The notes beneath the pieces are model-generated. The model ran no database searches and was not told the origin of the DNA. It was given only the letters and a program-made list of their open reading frames with translations. From NCBI RefSeq assembly GCF_003851685.1, contig NZ_CP027727.1, positions 1,364,001-1,428,000 on the forward strand: a DNA stretch of 64,000 bases. Reading direction: 5' to 3'. The translations under genes and the position numbers were made by a program. Positions 43,376-53,714 of the stretch are shown here, one piece after another (the stretch's first letter is position 1; every line of letters starts with the position of its first letter). The stretch is from Pseudomonas sp. R5-89-07. GTDB lineage: Bacteria > Pseudomonadota > Gammaproteobacteria > Pseudomonadales > Pseudomonadaceae.

Positions 43376-43469
43376 TGTGGCGAGGGAGCAAGCTCGCGCT
43401 GGGCCGCGAAGCGGCCCCTAACAATGGGCCTGCTGCGCAGTCCAGCGCGAGCTTGCTCCCTCGCCACAG
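43376..43469. repeat. REPIN (GAGGGAGCAAGCT type)
   Basis: CTGTGGCGAGGGAGCAAGCT and its inverted copy (GAGCTTGCTCCCTCGCCACAG, at the other end) enclose a loop of about 50 bases with an internal GGGCCGC/GCGGCCC stem. It is the group III REPIN type of SBW25 and lies between the 61-aa gene and opgD. Confidence 0.88.
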
Positions 43470-43512
43470 ATGATTGCTTGCTTCTGCTGCTTCTTAACTG
43501 ACTGGCAGGATG

Positions 43513-45138
43513 TCAGGTGTACTTGCGCTTGTCCGGCGCGGGCGGGAAGTATTGATACAACCAGGTTTCACTCAAGGTGCGGTCCTGGGTGCGGATAAAC
43601 AGGCGCAGTTCCACCGGCTCTACGCTGTCGCTGGTGGGGTACCAGTCGAACAGAATGCGATAGCCCTTGATGTTATCGAGCACCAGCACGCTGAAATCTT
43701 TCACCTCGCCGTGGGAGCAGGTGACCACCGGCTCGATGCCCGTGCCGGCGGGTAAGCGGTCCAGGCCGCCGCCCTTGAAGTCCACGGCAAAGCGGCGTGC
43801 CCATACCTCTGGGTAATGCTCGCCTGGCGCCCAGCCTTCGGTAAAGCCGCCCATGCCTGAGCGGGTCGCGTCGACCTGGGCCAGCGGTGTGCTGACTGGC
43901 GGCAGGGCGCTCCAGTAGAGCTTGTAGCCGTAATTGAGCGAATCACCGGCCGCCACGGGTTTTTTCGGGGTCCAGAAGGCCACGATGTTATCCAGGGTTT
44001 CGCCGGTGGTCGGGATTTCCAGCAGGTCGATCGAGCCTTCACCCCAGGCGGTGGTGGGTTCTACCCACAGGCTTGGACGCTTGCTGTACCAGTCCACGGT
44101 GTCCTGGTAGCTGGCGAATTCATGGTCGGTCTGCACCAGACCAAAGCCCTTGGGGTTGGTGTCGGCGAAGGCGTTGAATTGCAGCTTGGCCGGATTGTTC
44201 AGCGGACGGCAGATCCACTCGCCGTTGCCGCGCCACATGGCCAAGCGGTCCGAGTCGTGGATTTGCGGGTGGATGGTGTCGCACATGCGGCGTTCGTGCG
44301 TGCCGCAACTGAACATGCTGGTCATTGGTGCAATGCCCAGTTGCTCGATGGCGGTGCGCGCGTTGATATGCGCGTCGATGGCCATCACCACTTGATTGGC
44401 CTGGCAATCGATATCGAAGCGGTAGGCGCCGGTCGCACTGGGCGAATCGAGCAGGGCGTAGACCACGAAGCGGGTGGCGTCCTTGTCCGGGGTTTCGAAC
44501 CAGAACTGCGTGAAGTCAGGAAATTCCTCGCGTTGTTTCGCGTAGGTATCAATCGCCAGACCGCGCGCCGACAGGCCGTACTGGCCGGTGGAATCCACGG
44601 CACGGAAGTAACTGGCACCCAGAAACGACAGCACGTCATGACGGTCCAGTTCCGGCGCCTTGAACAGTTTGAATCCGGAGAAACCAAGATCGCCGGTCAG
44701 TTGTTTAGTGTCGACCGTGGTTTTTTCATAATTGAACAGCGAAGGGCGAAAATGTACTTCGCGTGCCTCGCGAGTCTTCGGATCGACGCTGTGCATGCGC
44801 ACCGGCGTCTTGAAGCCCATGCCGACGTGGAAAAACTGCACGTCCAACTGCCCCTTCAATTCCTTCCACAACGAATGGTTACCGTCATAGCCGATGGCGT
44901 TGAAGTTCTGTGGGGTCATGGTCGCCAAGGTCGGCGGCAGCACCTGTTTAGTGTCTTTATACGCGGTGCCAGCGAGCTGTTTGGCCTGGGCCTTGAGCGC
45001 TTCGAAATCGAATGCCACGGCCTTGCCATCGGCGGCACGGTTCCCGGCCCAGGCCTGTGCGGCCAGCAGGCCACTGGCCGACAAACCGGTGTAAGCCGCA
45101 ATGGCCATGGACGCTTTGAGCAAATTCCTGCGATGCAT
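43513..45138 (-). CDS. opgD: Periplasmic glucan biosynthesis protein D
   Basis: A 541-residue exported protein with a twin-arginine signal at the N terminus ([19 protein letters not shown]..., cleavage probably near AWA at about residue 31). The body is the MdoG/MdoD family beta-sandwich pair ([51 protein letters not shown]). It shapes the backbone of osmoregulated periplasmic glucans. Tat export is typical of OpgD and distinguishes it from OpgG. The gene is monocistronic. The 300-base region before it (45139-45441) contains no gene that I can support. Confidence 0.94.
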   Translation of the reverse strand: MHRRNLLKASMAIAAYTGLSASGLLAAQAWAGNRAADGKAVAFDFEALKAQAKQLAGTAYKDTKQVLPPTLATMTPQNFNAIGYDGNHSLWKELKGQLDVQFFHVGMGFKTPVRMHSVDPKTREAREVHFRPSLFNYEKTTVDTKQLTGDLGFSGFKLFKAPELDRHDVLSFLGASYFRAVDSTGQYGLSARGLAIDTYAKQREEFPDFTQFWFETPDKDATRFVVYALLDSPSATGAYRFDIDCQANQVVMAIDAHINARTAIEQLGIAPMTSMFSCGTHERRMCDTIHPQIHDSDRLAMWRGNGEWICRPLNNPAKLQFNAFADTNPKGFGLVQTDHEFASYQDTVDWYSKRPSLWVEPTTAWGEGSIDLLEIPTTGETLDNIVAFWTPKKPVAAGDSLNYGYKLYWSALPPVSTPLAQVDATRSGMGGFTEGWAPGEHYPEVWARRFAVDFKGGGLDRLPAGTGIEPVVTCSHGEVKDFSVLVLDNIKGYRILFDWYPTSDSVEPVELRLFIRTQDRTLSETWLYQYFPPAPDKRKYT

Positions 45139-45441
45139 AGAGACAACCTGTCGTGAGCAAATCCCGCGCCGTTCCTGGCACGTAACGGATCAGAAATAAC
45201 GGTTCGGACATGCCTTCGGCCAAACGCAACGGACAATTAACAGACGCCTGATAGCTTAAGCGGTTCGATGATGAAGGAAAAATCATTGATGGCGGGGTGA
45301 TGGCGCCCCTATGCAACAAGACATTTCCGAGATCAGGGCAAGGCGTTACATCTGGAAGCACTCTAGGCAGCGCCTTTTTGGCACTTAGTTTTACGCTGGG
45401 GGCCTATTGGTCCTACGAACCCAAGTGTCTGGAGGCTACGA

Positions 45442-46149
45442 ATGAACACCCGTGGATTGCTCGATCAGTTGCTCAAGTCTGGTCAGGACATGTTGCAGAA
45501 CAAAGCTGGCGGCCAGCGCCCATCAACCGACAACGGTGCCCTCGGCGGCTTGCTTGGCAAGGGCGGGCTCGGTAGTTTGCTCGGTGGCGCAGGCGGCGGT
45601 GCACTGGCGGCCGGCGCCATGGGCTTGCTGCTGGGCAACAAAAAGGCGCGCAAATTCGGCGGCAAGGCCCTGACCTACGGAGGCTTGGCCGCCTTGGGGG
45701 TGATCGCCTACAAAGCCTACGGCAATTGGCAGGCGCAGCAGGCCAGCGCGCCCCAGGGCGAACCACAAACCATTGACCGCCTGCCGCCGGCTCAGGTCGA
45801 GCAACACAGCCAGGGCATTCTCAAGGCGCTGGTGGCTGCGGCCAAGGCCGACGGGCATGTGGATGACCGTGAGCGCGCGCTGATCGAAGGCGAGTTCACC
45901 AAGCTCGACAACGACCGCGAACTGCAAACCTGGCTGCACGCCGAATTGAACAAACCCCTCGATCCCGCCGACGTCGCCCGCGCCGCCAGCACCCCGGAAA
46001 TGGCCGCCGAAATGTACATCGCCAGCGTGATGCTGGTGGACGAGGAAAACTTCATGGAGAAAGCCTACCTGGACGAACTGGCGCGCCAACTCAAACTTGA
46101 GCCGGGTTTGAAGCTTGAATTGGAAAAGCAGGTGCGTCTGAACACATAA
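45442..46149 (+). CDS. TerB-fold / DUF533 family protein (YebE-like)
   Basis: A 235-residue protein. The N-terminal third is Gly-rich with a membrane-like segment (LGSLLGGAGGGALAAGAMGL...). The C-terminal half is an acidic TerB-like helical domain (ILKALVAAAKADGHVDDRER, with the D/E pair typical of metal binding, and SVMLVDEENFMEKAYLDELA). E. coli YebE is a homologue, a membrane-anchored protein of the envelope stress regulon. ATG 45442 has CTGGAGG upstream. Function unknown. Confidence 0.87.
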   Translation: MNTRGLLDQLLKSGQDMLQNKAGGQRPSTDNGALGGLLGKGGLGSLLGGAGGGALAAGAMGLLLGNKKARKFGGKALTYGGLAALGVIAYKAYGNWQAQQASAPQGEPQTIDRLPPAQVEQHSQGILKALVAAAKADGHVDDRERALIEGEFTKLDNDRELQTWLHAELNKPLDPADVARAASTPEMAAEMYIASVMLVDEENFMEKAYLDELARQLKLEPGLKLELEKQVRLNT

Positions 46150-46296
46150 CCCGTTTTGGCACGCAGGTCTGGGGCGTCTGCTGCAATGGCGGCGCTACCG
46201 GCCACAATGTTCTTCACCACCCGAAAACCATTGATTAATAGACACCATCGCTCAGCTATACTCCCCTCCATTTGAATGGCCCTTCGAGGAATTACT

Positions 46297-47919
46297 GTGA
46301 AGAACTGGACCCTGCGCCAACGGATTTTGGCGAGCTTTGCGGTAATTATCGCGATCATGCTGCTGATGGTCGTGCTCTCGTATTCGCGGCTGTTGAAAAT
46401 CGAAACCAGCGAGAGTTCCGTGCGGGACGACGCCGTGCCTGGCGTGTTTTTCAGCTCGATGATTCGTAGCGCCTGGGTCGACAGCTACCTGCAAACCCAG
46501 GAGTTGGTCGGGATCCACAAGAACCAGGGCCTCTCCGACGTCGACAAACAGGACTACAAGTCTTTCGAGGAGCGCCTTGAGCAGCACATGGCCAGCTACG
46601 TGAAGACGATCAATTTGGGCCAGGACCGCACCGAATTCGATGCCTTTGAAAAATTGCATCAACGCTACAATCAGGCTCTCGCACAGGTGTTGGAGGCGCA
46701 TCAGGGCAACAATGCCGCCGAGGCGCTGCGGCTATTCAACGAGCAACTGACGCCCGCCTGGGTCGCAGGCCGCATGAAACTCAATGACATCATTTACGAG
46801 AACAAACAGGTCGCCGACGACGCCACCGCTGCCATCGACAGTGCGGTCGAGGCTGCGAAGATCAGCATGGGCGTCTCGCTGCTGCTGGCGATTCTTGCCG
46901 CCGCGCTGTGTGGCCTGCTGTTGATGCGCGCAATCATGGCGCCGATGAAACGCATCGTCGATATCCTCGAAACCATGCGTACCGGCGACCTGAGCAAGCG
47001 CCTGAACCTTGAGCGCAAGGACGAATTCAATGTCGTGGAAACCGGCTTCAACGACATGATGGCCGAGCTGACCGCCCTGGTTTCCCAGGCGCAGCGCTCG
47101 TCGGTGCAGGTCACTACGTCGGTGACCGAGATTGCCGCCACCTCCAAGCAGCAACAGGCCACCGCCACTGAAACCGCGGCCACCACCACTGAAATCGGCG
47201 CCACGTCCCGGGAAATCGCCGCGACATCCAAGGACCTGGTTCGCACCATGACCGAAGTGTCTACCGCCGCCGACCAAGCCTCGGTCGCCGCCGGTTCCGG
47301 CCAGCAGGGCCTGGCACGCATGGAAGAAACCATGCACTCGGTGATGGGCGCTGCCGACCTGGTCAACGCTAAGCTTGCGATCCTCAATGAAAAGGCCGGC
47401 AACATCAACCAGGTGGTGGTGACCATCGTCAAGGTGGCTGACCAGACCAACCTGTTGTCCCTCAACGCTGCCATCGAAGCCGAGAAAGCCGGTGAATACG
47501 GGCGCGGCTTTGCCGTGGTCGCCACCGAAGTACGCCGCCTGGCCGACCAGACCGCCGTGGCGACGTACGACATCGAGCAGATGGTGCGCGAGATCCAGTC
47601 GGCGGTGTCGGCAGGCGTGATGGGCATGGACAAGTTTTCCGAGGAAGTGCGCCGAGGCATGTTCGAAGTGCAGCAAGTGGGGGAGCAACTGTCGCAAATC
47701 ATCCATCAGGTCCAGGCCCTCGCGCCGCGGGTGTTGATGGTCAACGAAGGGATGCAGGCTCAGGCCACCGGCGCCGAGCAGATCAACCACGCACTCGTGC
47801 AACTGGGGGATGCCAGCAGCCAGACCGTCGAGTCCCTGCGCCAGGCCAGCTTTGCCATCGATGAACTGAGCCAGGTTGCGGTCGGTCTGCGCAGCGGCGT
47901 GTCGCGTTTCAAAGTGTGA
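46297..47919 (+). CDS. wspA: Methyl-accepting chemotaxis-type receptor WspA
   Basis: A 540-residue membrane receptor. The GTG at 46297 (GAGGA 7 bases upstream) gives [16 protein letters not shown]1 is at about residues 11-30, a periplasmic four-helix sensor domain follows, TM2 at about 189-212, then HAMP, and a cytoplasmic signalling domain with the hairpin tip sequence ([35 protein letters not shown]). It senses surface contact/envelope stress and activates the kinase WspE. It is the first gene of the wspABCDEFR operon; the next gene overlaps by one base. Confidence 0.95.
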   Translation: MKNWTLRQRILASFAVIIAIMLLMVVLSYSRLLKIETSESSVRDDAVPGVFFSSMIRSAWVDSYLQTQELVGIHKNQGLSDVDKQDYKSFEERLEQHMASYVKTINLGQDRTEFDAFEKLHQRYNQALAQVLEAHQGNNAAEALRLFNEQLTPAWVAGRMKLNDIIYENKQVADDATAAIDSAVEAAKISMGVSLLLAILAAALCGLLLMRAIMAPMKRIVDILETMRTGDLSKRLNLERKDEFNVVETGFNDMMAELTALVSQAQRSSVQVTTSVTEIAATSKQQQATATETAATTTEIGATSREIAATSKDLVRTMTEVSTAADQASVAAGSGQQGLARMEETMHSVMGAADLVNAKLAILNEKAGNINQVVVTIVKVADQTNLLSLNAAIEAEKAGEYGRGFAVVATEVRRLADQTAVATYDIEQMVREIQSAVSAGVMGMDKFSEEVRRGMFEVQQVGEQLSQIIHQVQALAPRVLMVNEGMQAQATGAEQINHALVQLGDASSQTVESLRQASFAIDELSQVAVGLRSGVSRFKV

Positions 47920-48431
47920 TGAGCGACCTCGCGGCTAAACGCGGCGCCGTCCCGGCAGCGAAAAAGGCGTTGTTCCTGGTGTTCCACATCGGCAATGAGC
48001 GCTTTGCCCTCAAGGCGACCGAAGTGGTCGAAGTGCTGCCGCGCCTGCTGCTCAAACCCATCGCCCATGCCCCTGTGTGGGTGGCGGGCATCTTTGCCCA
48101 CCGGGGCGCGCTGGTGCCGGTCATCGACCTGAGCGCCCTGACCTTCGGCACCCCGTCCCAGGCTCGTACCAGTACACGACTGGTGCTGGTCAATTATCAG
48201 CCGCAGCCTTGGAGCGATCCGCGTTGGTTGGGGCTGATCCTGGAGCAGGCCACCGACACCCTGCGTTGCGACCCGGCCGAATTCCAGCCCTATGGCCTGG
48301 ATAACCGCCAGGCGCCTTACCTGGGGCCGGTGCGCGAAGATGCGCTGGGCTTGATGCAATGGATTGGCGTCGCCGAACTGTTGACCGATGACGTACGCGC
48401 CTTGCTGTTTTCCAGTGAGTTGAGCCTATGA
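47919..48431 (+). CDS. wspB: CheW-like coupling protein WspB
   Basis: A 170-residue CheW domain protein (LFLVFHIGNERFALKATEVV; VAGIFAHRGALVPVIDLSAL) linking receptor and kinase. ATG 47919 overlaps the wspA stop (TGATG). It overlaps wspC by 4 bases. The two CheW proteins of the Wsp system, WspB and WspD, probably help organise receptor arrays. Confidence 0.93.
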   Translation: MSDLAAKRGAVPAAKKALFLVFHIGNERFALKATEVVEVLPRLLLKPIAHAPVWVAGIFAHRGALVPVIDLSALTFGTPSQARTSTRLVLVNYQPQPWSDPRWLGLILEQATDTLRCDPAEFQPYGLDNRQAPYLGPVREDALGLMQWIGVAELLTDDVRALLFSSELSL

Positions 48432-49687
48432 GCAATGACCCGCGCTTCTCGGCCTTCCTGAAGGAACGCATCGGCCTGGATGTCGCCTCGGTGGGCGAGG
48501 CGATCATCGAACGTGCGGTGCGCCAGCGTTGCCAGGTGTCCCAGGCACAGACGGCGGAGGCGTACTGGCAGCTCCTGCACAGCTCCCATGACGAGCAGCA
48601 GGCGCTGATCGAAGCGGTGATCGTCCCTGAAACCTGGTTTTTCCGCTATCCCGAGTCCTTCGCCACCTTGGCCCGCCTGGCGCACGCACGATTGGCCGAG
48701 ATCAAGCAGATGCGTGCCTTGCGCATCCTCAGCCTGCCGTGTTCCACCGGCGAAGAACCCTATTCGATCGCCATGGCTCTGCTTGACGCGGGCTTGGCGC
48801 CGCACCAGTTCAAAGTACAAGGGCTGGACGTCAGCCCGCTGTCCGTGGAGCGTGCCCGCCGCGGTGTGTACGGCAAGAACTCGTTTCGCGGCGCCGATAT
48901 CGAGTTTCGCGACCGTCATTTCACTGAGGACGGCGGTGCTTACCGCATCAATGACCGGGTTCGCGAACAAGTGCGCCTGCAAGTCGGCAACCTCCTCGAC
49001 CCGACGCTGCTGGCCAATGAGCCCACCTACGACTTTGTGTTCTGTCGCAACCTGCTGATCTACTTCGACCAGCCTACCCAGAAGCAAGTCTTCGATGTGC
49101 TCAAGGAATTGACCCACGTCGACGGCGTGCTGTTTATCGGCCCGGCCGAAGGCGGCCTGCTCGGGCGCCATGGCATGCGTTCGATTGGCGTGCCGCAGTC
49201 CTTTGCGTTCAGTCGACATGTGGAGCCGGCCGCCCCCGTCCCAGTGTTTGTACCAACGCCGGCACCCACGCGGCAGCGCAGCTCGGCGCCGGTAGCGCTC
49301 AAGCCGCGCCCGTTCAGTACGCTCAGCGCCCAACCGGCGCCGGTCAAGGCGCCGCCTACGCAGGCCAGCGAGTTGCTCGACCAGATCGCCACCTTGGCCA
49401 ATGAAGGCAAGAGTGCCGAGGCCCGTGCTGCCTGCGAGCGCTACCTGAGCAGCCATCCGCCGGCCGCGCAGGTGTTCTACTGGCTGGGCTTGCTCAGCGA
49501 TGTAGCCGGCAGCGCCCAGCAAGCCCAGAGTTATTACCGCAAAGCCTTGTACCTGGAACCGCAGCACCCGCAGGCCTTGATGCACCTGGCCGCGTTGCTC
49601 GACTCCCAGGGCGACAGTGCAGGAGCGCGCCGTTTGCAGGCGCGCGCCGCGCGTAGCGAGCGAGCTGACAGTGAGTCCAAACGATGA
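48428..49687 (+). CDS. wspC: CheR-type receptor methyltransferase WspC with TPR region
   Basis: A 419-residue protein. Residues about 10-265 form the SAM-dependent CheR domain (ETWFFRYPESFATLARLA; ILSLPCSTGEEPYSIAMALL with the SAM motif; FVFCRNLLIYFD). A Pro/Ala-rich linker leads to C-terminal TPR helices (about 315-405; AQVFYWLGLLSDVAGSAQQA, YYRKALYLEPQHPQALMHLA). It methylates WspA, opposing WspF, and thereby raises signalling. It overlaps wspB and wspD by 4 bases each. Confidence 0.95.
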   Translation: MSNDPRFSAFLKERIGLDVASVGEAIIERAVRQRCQVSQAQTAEAYWQLLHSSHDEQQALIEAVIVPETWFFRYPESFATLARLAHARLAEIKQMRALRILSLPCSTGEEPYSIAMALLDAGLAPHQFKVQGLDVSPLSVERARRGVYGKNSFRGADIEFRDRHFTEDGGAYRINDRVREQVRLQVGNLLDPTLLANEPTYDFVFCRNLLIYFDQPTQKQVFDVLKELTHVDGVLFIGPAEGGLLGRHGMRSIGVPQSFAFSRHVEPAAPVPVFVPTPAPTRQRSSAPVALKPRPFSTLSAQPAPVKAPPTQASELLDQIATLANEGKSAEARAACERYLSSHPPAAQVFYWLGLLSDVAGSAQQAQSYYRKALYLEPQHPQALMHLAALLDSQGDSAGARRLQARAARSERADSESKR

Positions 49688-50385
49688 GTAGCCCTGACGC
49701 GCTCGACACCGCAGGCCTGGACCTGACCCTGGCTGAAACCAACGCCATCGATGATTGCTGGAACCGCATCGGCATTCACGGCGACAAATCCTGCCCGCTG
49801 CTGGCAGACCACATCCATTGCCGCAATTGCTCGGTCTATTCCGCCGCCGCCACGCGCCTGCTCGACCGCTATGCGCTGCAGCAGGACGACCAGCGTGCGC
49901 AGGCGACTGAAACACTCGATAACCAAGTAATCACCCGCTCGTTGCTGATGTTCCGCCTCGGCGAAGAGTGGCTTGGCATCGCCACCCGTTGCCTGGTGGA
50001 AGTGGCACCCTTGCAACCGATCCACTCTCTGCCGCACCAACGCTCCCGGGCATTGCTGGGCGTGGCCAACGTACGCGGAGCATTGGTGGCCTGCCTGTCG
50101 CTGGTGGAATTGCTCGGCCTGGACAGCACCGGTACCGGCGCTACGGGCGGGCGCATCATGCCGCGCATGCTGATCATCGCCGCGCAGGACGGCCCAGTGG
50201 TGGTCCCGGTGGACGAAGTGGATGGCATCCATGCCATCGATGAGCGCATCTTGAACGCCGCATCGGCCTCCGGCACCCAGGCCAGCGCACGCTTCACCCA
50301 GGGTGTTTTGCAGTGGAAAGGCCGCAGCCTGCGCTGGCTGGACGAGGCTCAGTTGCTGTCCGCCGTGACCCGGAGCCTCGCATGA
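49684..50385 (+). CDS. wspD: CheW-like coupling protein WspD
   Basis: A 233-residue CheW protein with an N-terminal extension containing a Cys/His cluster (GDKSCPLLADHIHCRNCSVY, residues 34-54) that precedes the CheW domain (SLLMFRLGEEWLGIATRCLV; LLGVANVRGALVACLSLVEL). The extension distinguishes WspD from WspB. It overlaps wspE by 4 bases. Confidence 0.93.
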   Translation: MSSPDALDTAGLDLTLAETNAIDDCWNRIGIHGDKSCPLLADHIHCRNCSVYSAAATRLLDRYALQQDDQRAQATETLDNQVITRSLLMFRLGEEWLGIATRCLVEVAPLQPIHSLPHQRSRALLGVANVRGALVACLSLVELLGLDSTGTGATGGRIMPRMLIIAAQDGPVVVPVDEVDGIHAIDERILNAASASGTQASARFTQGVLQWKGRSLRWLDEAQLLSAVTRSLA

Positions 50386-52655
50386 CCCCCGACCAGATGC
50401 GCGATGCCTCGCTGTTGGAGCTGTTCAGCCTGGAAGCCGATGCGCAAACCCAGGTGCTCAGCGCAGGCCTGCTGGCCCTGGAACGCAACCCGACCCAGGC
50501 TGATCAGCTCGAAGCCTGCATGCGCGCCGCGCACTCGCTCAAGGGCGCGGCGCGGATCGTTGGCGTGGATGCGGGCGTCAGCGTGGCCCATGTGATGGAG
50601 GATTGCCTGGTCAGCGCCCAGGAAGGCCGGTTGTGCCTGCAACCCGAACATATCGACGCGCTGCTGCAGGGCACTGACTTGCTGATGCGTATCGCCACGC
50701 CGGGCAATAACGTTGGGGCGGCGGATATCCAAGCCTATGTGGCGCTGATGGAGCGCCTGCTCGACCCGTCGCAGCCCACCGCCATGGTCGCGCTGAAAGC
50801 TGAGCCAGCGCCTGCACCGGTGGTCGAAGCACTGCCGCCTGAGCCTGAGCCAGCGCCTGCCGTGATGAGCGAGCCGCCGCGTCAGGGAAAGCGTATGACC
50901 GAAGGCGGCGAGCGCGTGCTGCGGGTCACGGCCGAGCGCTTGAACAGCCTGCTGGACTTGTCCAGCAAGTCGCTGGTGGAAACCCAGCGACTCAAGCCTT
51001 ATCTGGCCAGCATGCAGCGCCTCAAACGCATCCAAAGCAACAGCCTGCGCGCCTTGGATGTGCTGGAGGGGCACCTCAAGGTCGTCGACTTGAACCTTGA
51101 GGCCCAGGAAGCCCTGGCCGATACCCGCCGCCTGTTGAGCGAAGCCCAGGCGCTGCTGGCGGAGAAAAATGCCGAGCTGGACGAATACGGCTGGCAGGCC
51201 GGCCAACGCGCCCAGGTGCTTTACGACACCGCGCTGGCCTGCCGCATGCGCCCGTTTGCCGATGTGCTGGCCGGGCAGGTGCGCATGGTGCGCGACCTCG
51301 GTCGCAGCCTGGGCAAGCAAGTGCGTCTGGAGATCGAGGGGGAAAAGACCCAGGTCGACCGCGACGTGCTGGAAAAGCTCGAGGCGCCACTGACGCATTT
51401 ATTACGCAATGCCGTCGACCATGGCATCGAAATGCCCGAGCAGCGGCTGCTGGCGGGCAAGCCGGCGGAAGGCTTGATTCGCCTGCGCGCGTCGCACCAG
51501 GCCGGGCTGCTGGTGCTGGAGTTGAGCGATGACGGTAACGGTGTGGATCTTGAGCGCCTGCGCGGCACCATCGTCGACCGGCACCTGTCCCCGGTGGAAA
51601 CCGCGCTGCGCCTGAGCGAGGAGGAACTGCTGACGTTCCTGTTCCTGCCGGGTTTCAGCTTGCGCGACAAGGTGACCGAGGTCTCCGGCCGTGGCGTGGG
51701 CCTGGATGCGGTGCAGCATATGGTGCGGCAACTTCGCGGCGCAGTGGTACTGGAGCAAACGGCGGGGCAGGGCAGTCGCTTTCATCTGGAGGTGCCGTTG
51801 ACCTTGTCGGTGGTGCGCAGCCTGGTGGTGGAAGTCGGCGAAGAGGCCTATGCCTTCCCGCTGGCGCACATCGAGCGCATGTGCGACCTGGCCCCCGAGG
51901 ACATTGTGCAACTGGAAGGTCGCCAGCACTTCTGGCACGAGGGCCGGCATGTCGGCCTGGTCGCGGCCAGCCAGCTGTTGCAGCGCCCGCCGGGGCAAAC
52001 CCCTTCGGATACCTTGAAAGTGGTGGTGATCCGCGAACGCGATGCCGTGTATGGGATTGCCGTGGAGCGCTTTGTCGGCGAGCGCACGCTGGTGGTGTTG
52101 CCGCTGGATGATCGCCTGGGCAAGGTCCAGGACATTTCCGCCGGGGCCCTGCTCGATGATGGCTCCGTGGTATTGATCGTCGACGTGGAAGACATGCTGC
52201 GCTCGGTGGACAAACTGCTTAACACCGGCCGCCTGGAACGAATCGCCAGGCGCAGCCAGCAGGCCACCGAAGCACCGCGCAAGCGGGTGCTGGTGGTGGA
52301 CGACTCGCTGACCGTGCGTGAGCTGCAACGCAAGTTATTGCTCAATCGCGGTTATGAAGTGGCGGTCGCGGTCGACGGCATGGATGGGTGGAACGCATTG
52401 CGTTCCGAGGATTTCGACCTGCTTATCACTGACATTGATATGCCACGCATGGACGGTATTGAATTGGTCACACTCTTGCGCCGTGACAGTCGCCTGCAAT
52501 CGTTGCCGGTGATGGTGGTTTCCTACAAGGATCGTGAAGAAGACCGACGCCGTGGCCTCGACGCCGGCGCCGACTATTATCTAGCCAAAGCCAGTTTCCA
52601 TGACGACGCCTTGCTCGACGCCGTGGTTGAATTGATTGGAGGCGCCCGGACATGA
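50382..52655 (+). CDS. wspE: Hybrid histidine kinase WspE (CheA plus receiver)
   Basis: A 757-residue kinase. The HPt domain has the phosphorylated His at about residue 51 (AAHSLKGAARIVG). A Pro/Glu-rich linker follows, then dimerisation helices, the ATPase (LTHLLRNAVDHGIEMPEQRL as N box; ELSDDGNGVDLERLRG; GRGVGLDAVQHMV), a CheW-like domain, and a C-terminal receiver (VLVVDDSLTVRELQRKLL; DLLITDIDMPRMDG). It phosphorylates WspR and WspF. ATG 50382 overlaps wspD; a longer frame opens at 50313 within wspD. Confidence 0.95.
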   Translation: MTPDQMRDASLLELFSLEADAQTQVLSAGLLALERNPTQADQLEACMRAAHSLKGAARIVGVDAGVSVAHVMEDCLVSAQEGRLCLQPEHIDALLQGTDLLMRIATPGNNVGAADIQAYVALMERLLDPSQPTAMVALKAEPAPAPVVEALPPEPEPAPAVMSEPPRQGKRMTEGGERVLRVTAERLNSLLDLSSKSLVETQRLKPYLASMQRLKRIQSNSLRALDVLEGHLKVVDLNLEAQEALADTRRLLSEAQALLAEKNAELDEYGWQAGQRAQVLYDTALACRMRPFADVLAGQVRMVRDLGRSLGKQVRLEIEGEKTQVDRDVLEKLEAPLTHLLRNAVDHGIEMPEQRLLAGKPAEGLIRLRASHQAGLLVLELSDDGNGVDLERLRGTIVDRHLSPVETALRLSEEELLTFLFLPGFSLRDKVTEVSGRGVGLDAVQHMVRQLRGAVVLEQTAGQGSRFHLEVPLTLSVVRSLVVEVGEEAYAFPLAHIERMCDLAPEDIVQLEGRQHFWHEGRHVGLVAASQLLQRPPGQTPSDTLKVVVIRERDAVYGIAVERFVGERTLVVLPLDDRLGKVQDISAGALLDDGSVVLIVDVEDMLRSVDKLLNTGRLERIARRSQQATEAPRKRVLVVDDSLTVRELQRKLLLNRGYEVAVAVDGMDGWNALRSEDFDLLITDIDMPRMDGIELVTLLRRDSRLQSLPVMVVSYKDREEDRRRGLDAGADYYLAKASFHDDALLDAVVELIGGART

Positions 52656-53662
52656 GGATCGCGATCGTCAATGACATGCCCCTGGCCGTCGAGGCATTAC
52701 GCCGCGCCTTGAGTTTCGAGCCGGCCCATGAAGTGGTGTGGGTCGCCAGCAATGGACTTGAAGCGGTGCAGCGTTGCGCGGAGGTGACGCCGGATCTGAT
52801 CCTGATGGACTTGATCATGCCGGTGATGGATGGTGTGGAAGCGACCCGCCAGATCATGGCCGACACGCCGTGCCCGATCGTGATCGTCACCGTGGACCGC
52901 CAGGCCAATGTCAGCCGCGTCTTTGAAGCCATGGGGCACGGCGCGTTGGATGTGGTGGACACGCCGGCGCTGGGCGTGGGTAATCCCAGGGATGCGGCGG
53001 CGCCGTTGTTGCGCAAGATCCTCAATATCGGCTGGCTGATCGGCCAGCGAGGCAGCCGCGTGCGCGCCGAGACCGCGCCGCAGCGCAGCACCGGCAAGCG
53101 GCAAAGCCTGGTGGCCATTGGCTCTTCGGCGGGTGGCCCGGCGGCCCTGGAAGTGCTGCTCAAGGGGTTGCCCCGTGACTTTCCCGCCGCCATCGTGCTG
53201 GTCCAGCATGTGGACCAGGTGTTCGCCGCCGGTATGGCCGAGTGGTTGAGCAGTGCGTCCGGCTTGCCGGTGCGCCTGGCCCGTGAAGGCGAGCCACCGC
53301 AAAGCGGCGTGGTCTTGCTGGCCGGCACCAACCACCATATTCGCTTGTTGAAAAATGGCACGCTAGCCTATACCGCAGAGCCGGTGAACGAAATCTACCG
53401 GCCTTCGATCGATGTGTTTTTTGAAAGTGTCGCCAGCCATTGGAACGGTGACGCCGTCGGCGTATTGCTGACCGGCATGGGGCGCGACGGGGCCCAAGGC
53501 CTCAAGTTGATGCGCGAACAAGGATATTTGACCATCGCCCAGGACCAGCACAGTTCGGCGGTGTACGGCATGCCCAAAGCGGCGGCGGCGATTGACGCCG
53601 CTGTTGAAATTCGCCCACTGGATAGAATTGCGCCCCGACTGCTGGAGGTCTTTGCAAAATGA
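52652..53662 (+). CDS. wspF: CheB-type methylesterase WspF
   Basis: A 336-residue protein: receiver domain (IAIVNDMPLAVEALRR; phospho-Asp about residue 53 in LILMDLIMPVMDG) joined to a methylesterase domain (AIGSSAGGPAALEVLLKGLP with the catalytic Ser, VLVQHVDQ, TGMGRDGAQGLKLMREQGYL). It demethylates WspA and restrains the pathway. Loss-of-function mutations in wspF of SBW25 lock WspR on and give wrinkly spreaders; this copy shows no break. It overlaps wspE by 4 bases. Confidence 0.95.
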   Translation: MRIAIVNDMPLAVEALRRALSFEPAHEVVWVASNGLEAVQRCAEVTPDLILMDLIMPVMDGVEATRQIMADTPCPIVIVTVDRQANVSRVFEAMGHGALDVVDTPALGVGNPRDAAAPLLRKILNIGWLIGQRGSRVRAETAPQRSTGKRQSLVAIGSSAGGPAALEVLLKGLPRDFPAAIVLVQHVDQVFAAGMAEWLSSASGLPVRLAREGEPPQSGVVLLAGTNHHIRLLKNGTLAYTAEPVNEIYRPSIDVFFESVASHWNGDAVGVLLTGMGRDGAQGLKLMREQGYLTIAQDQHSSAVYGMPKAAAAIDAAVEIRPLDRIAPRLLEVFAK

Positions 53663-53714
53663 TCGAACATCTCCCGCAGTGCTGGCTTGCAGGTAGTAAT
53701 TCAGGTGACTGCAC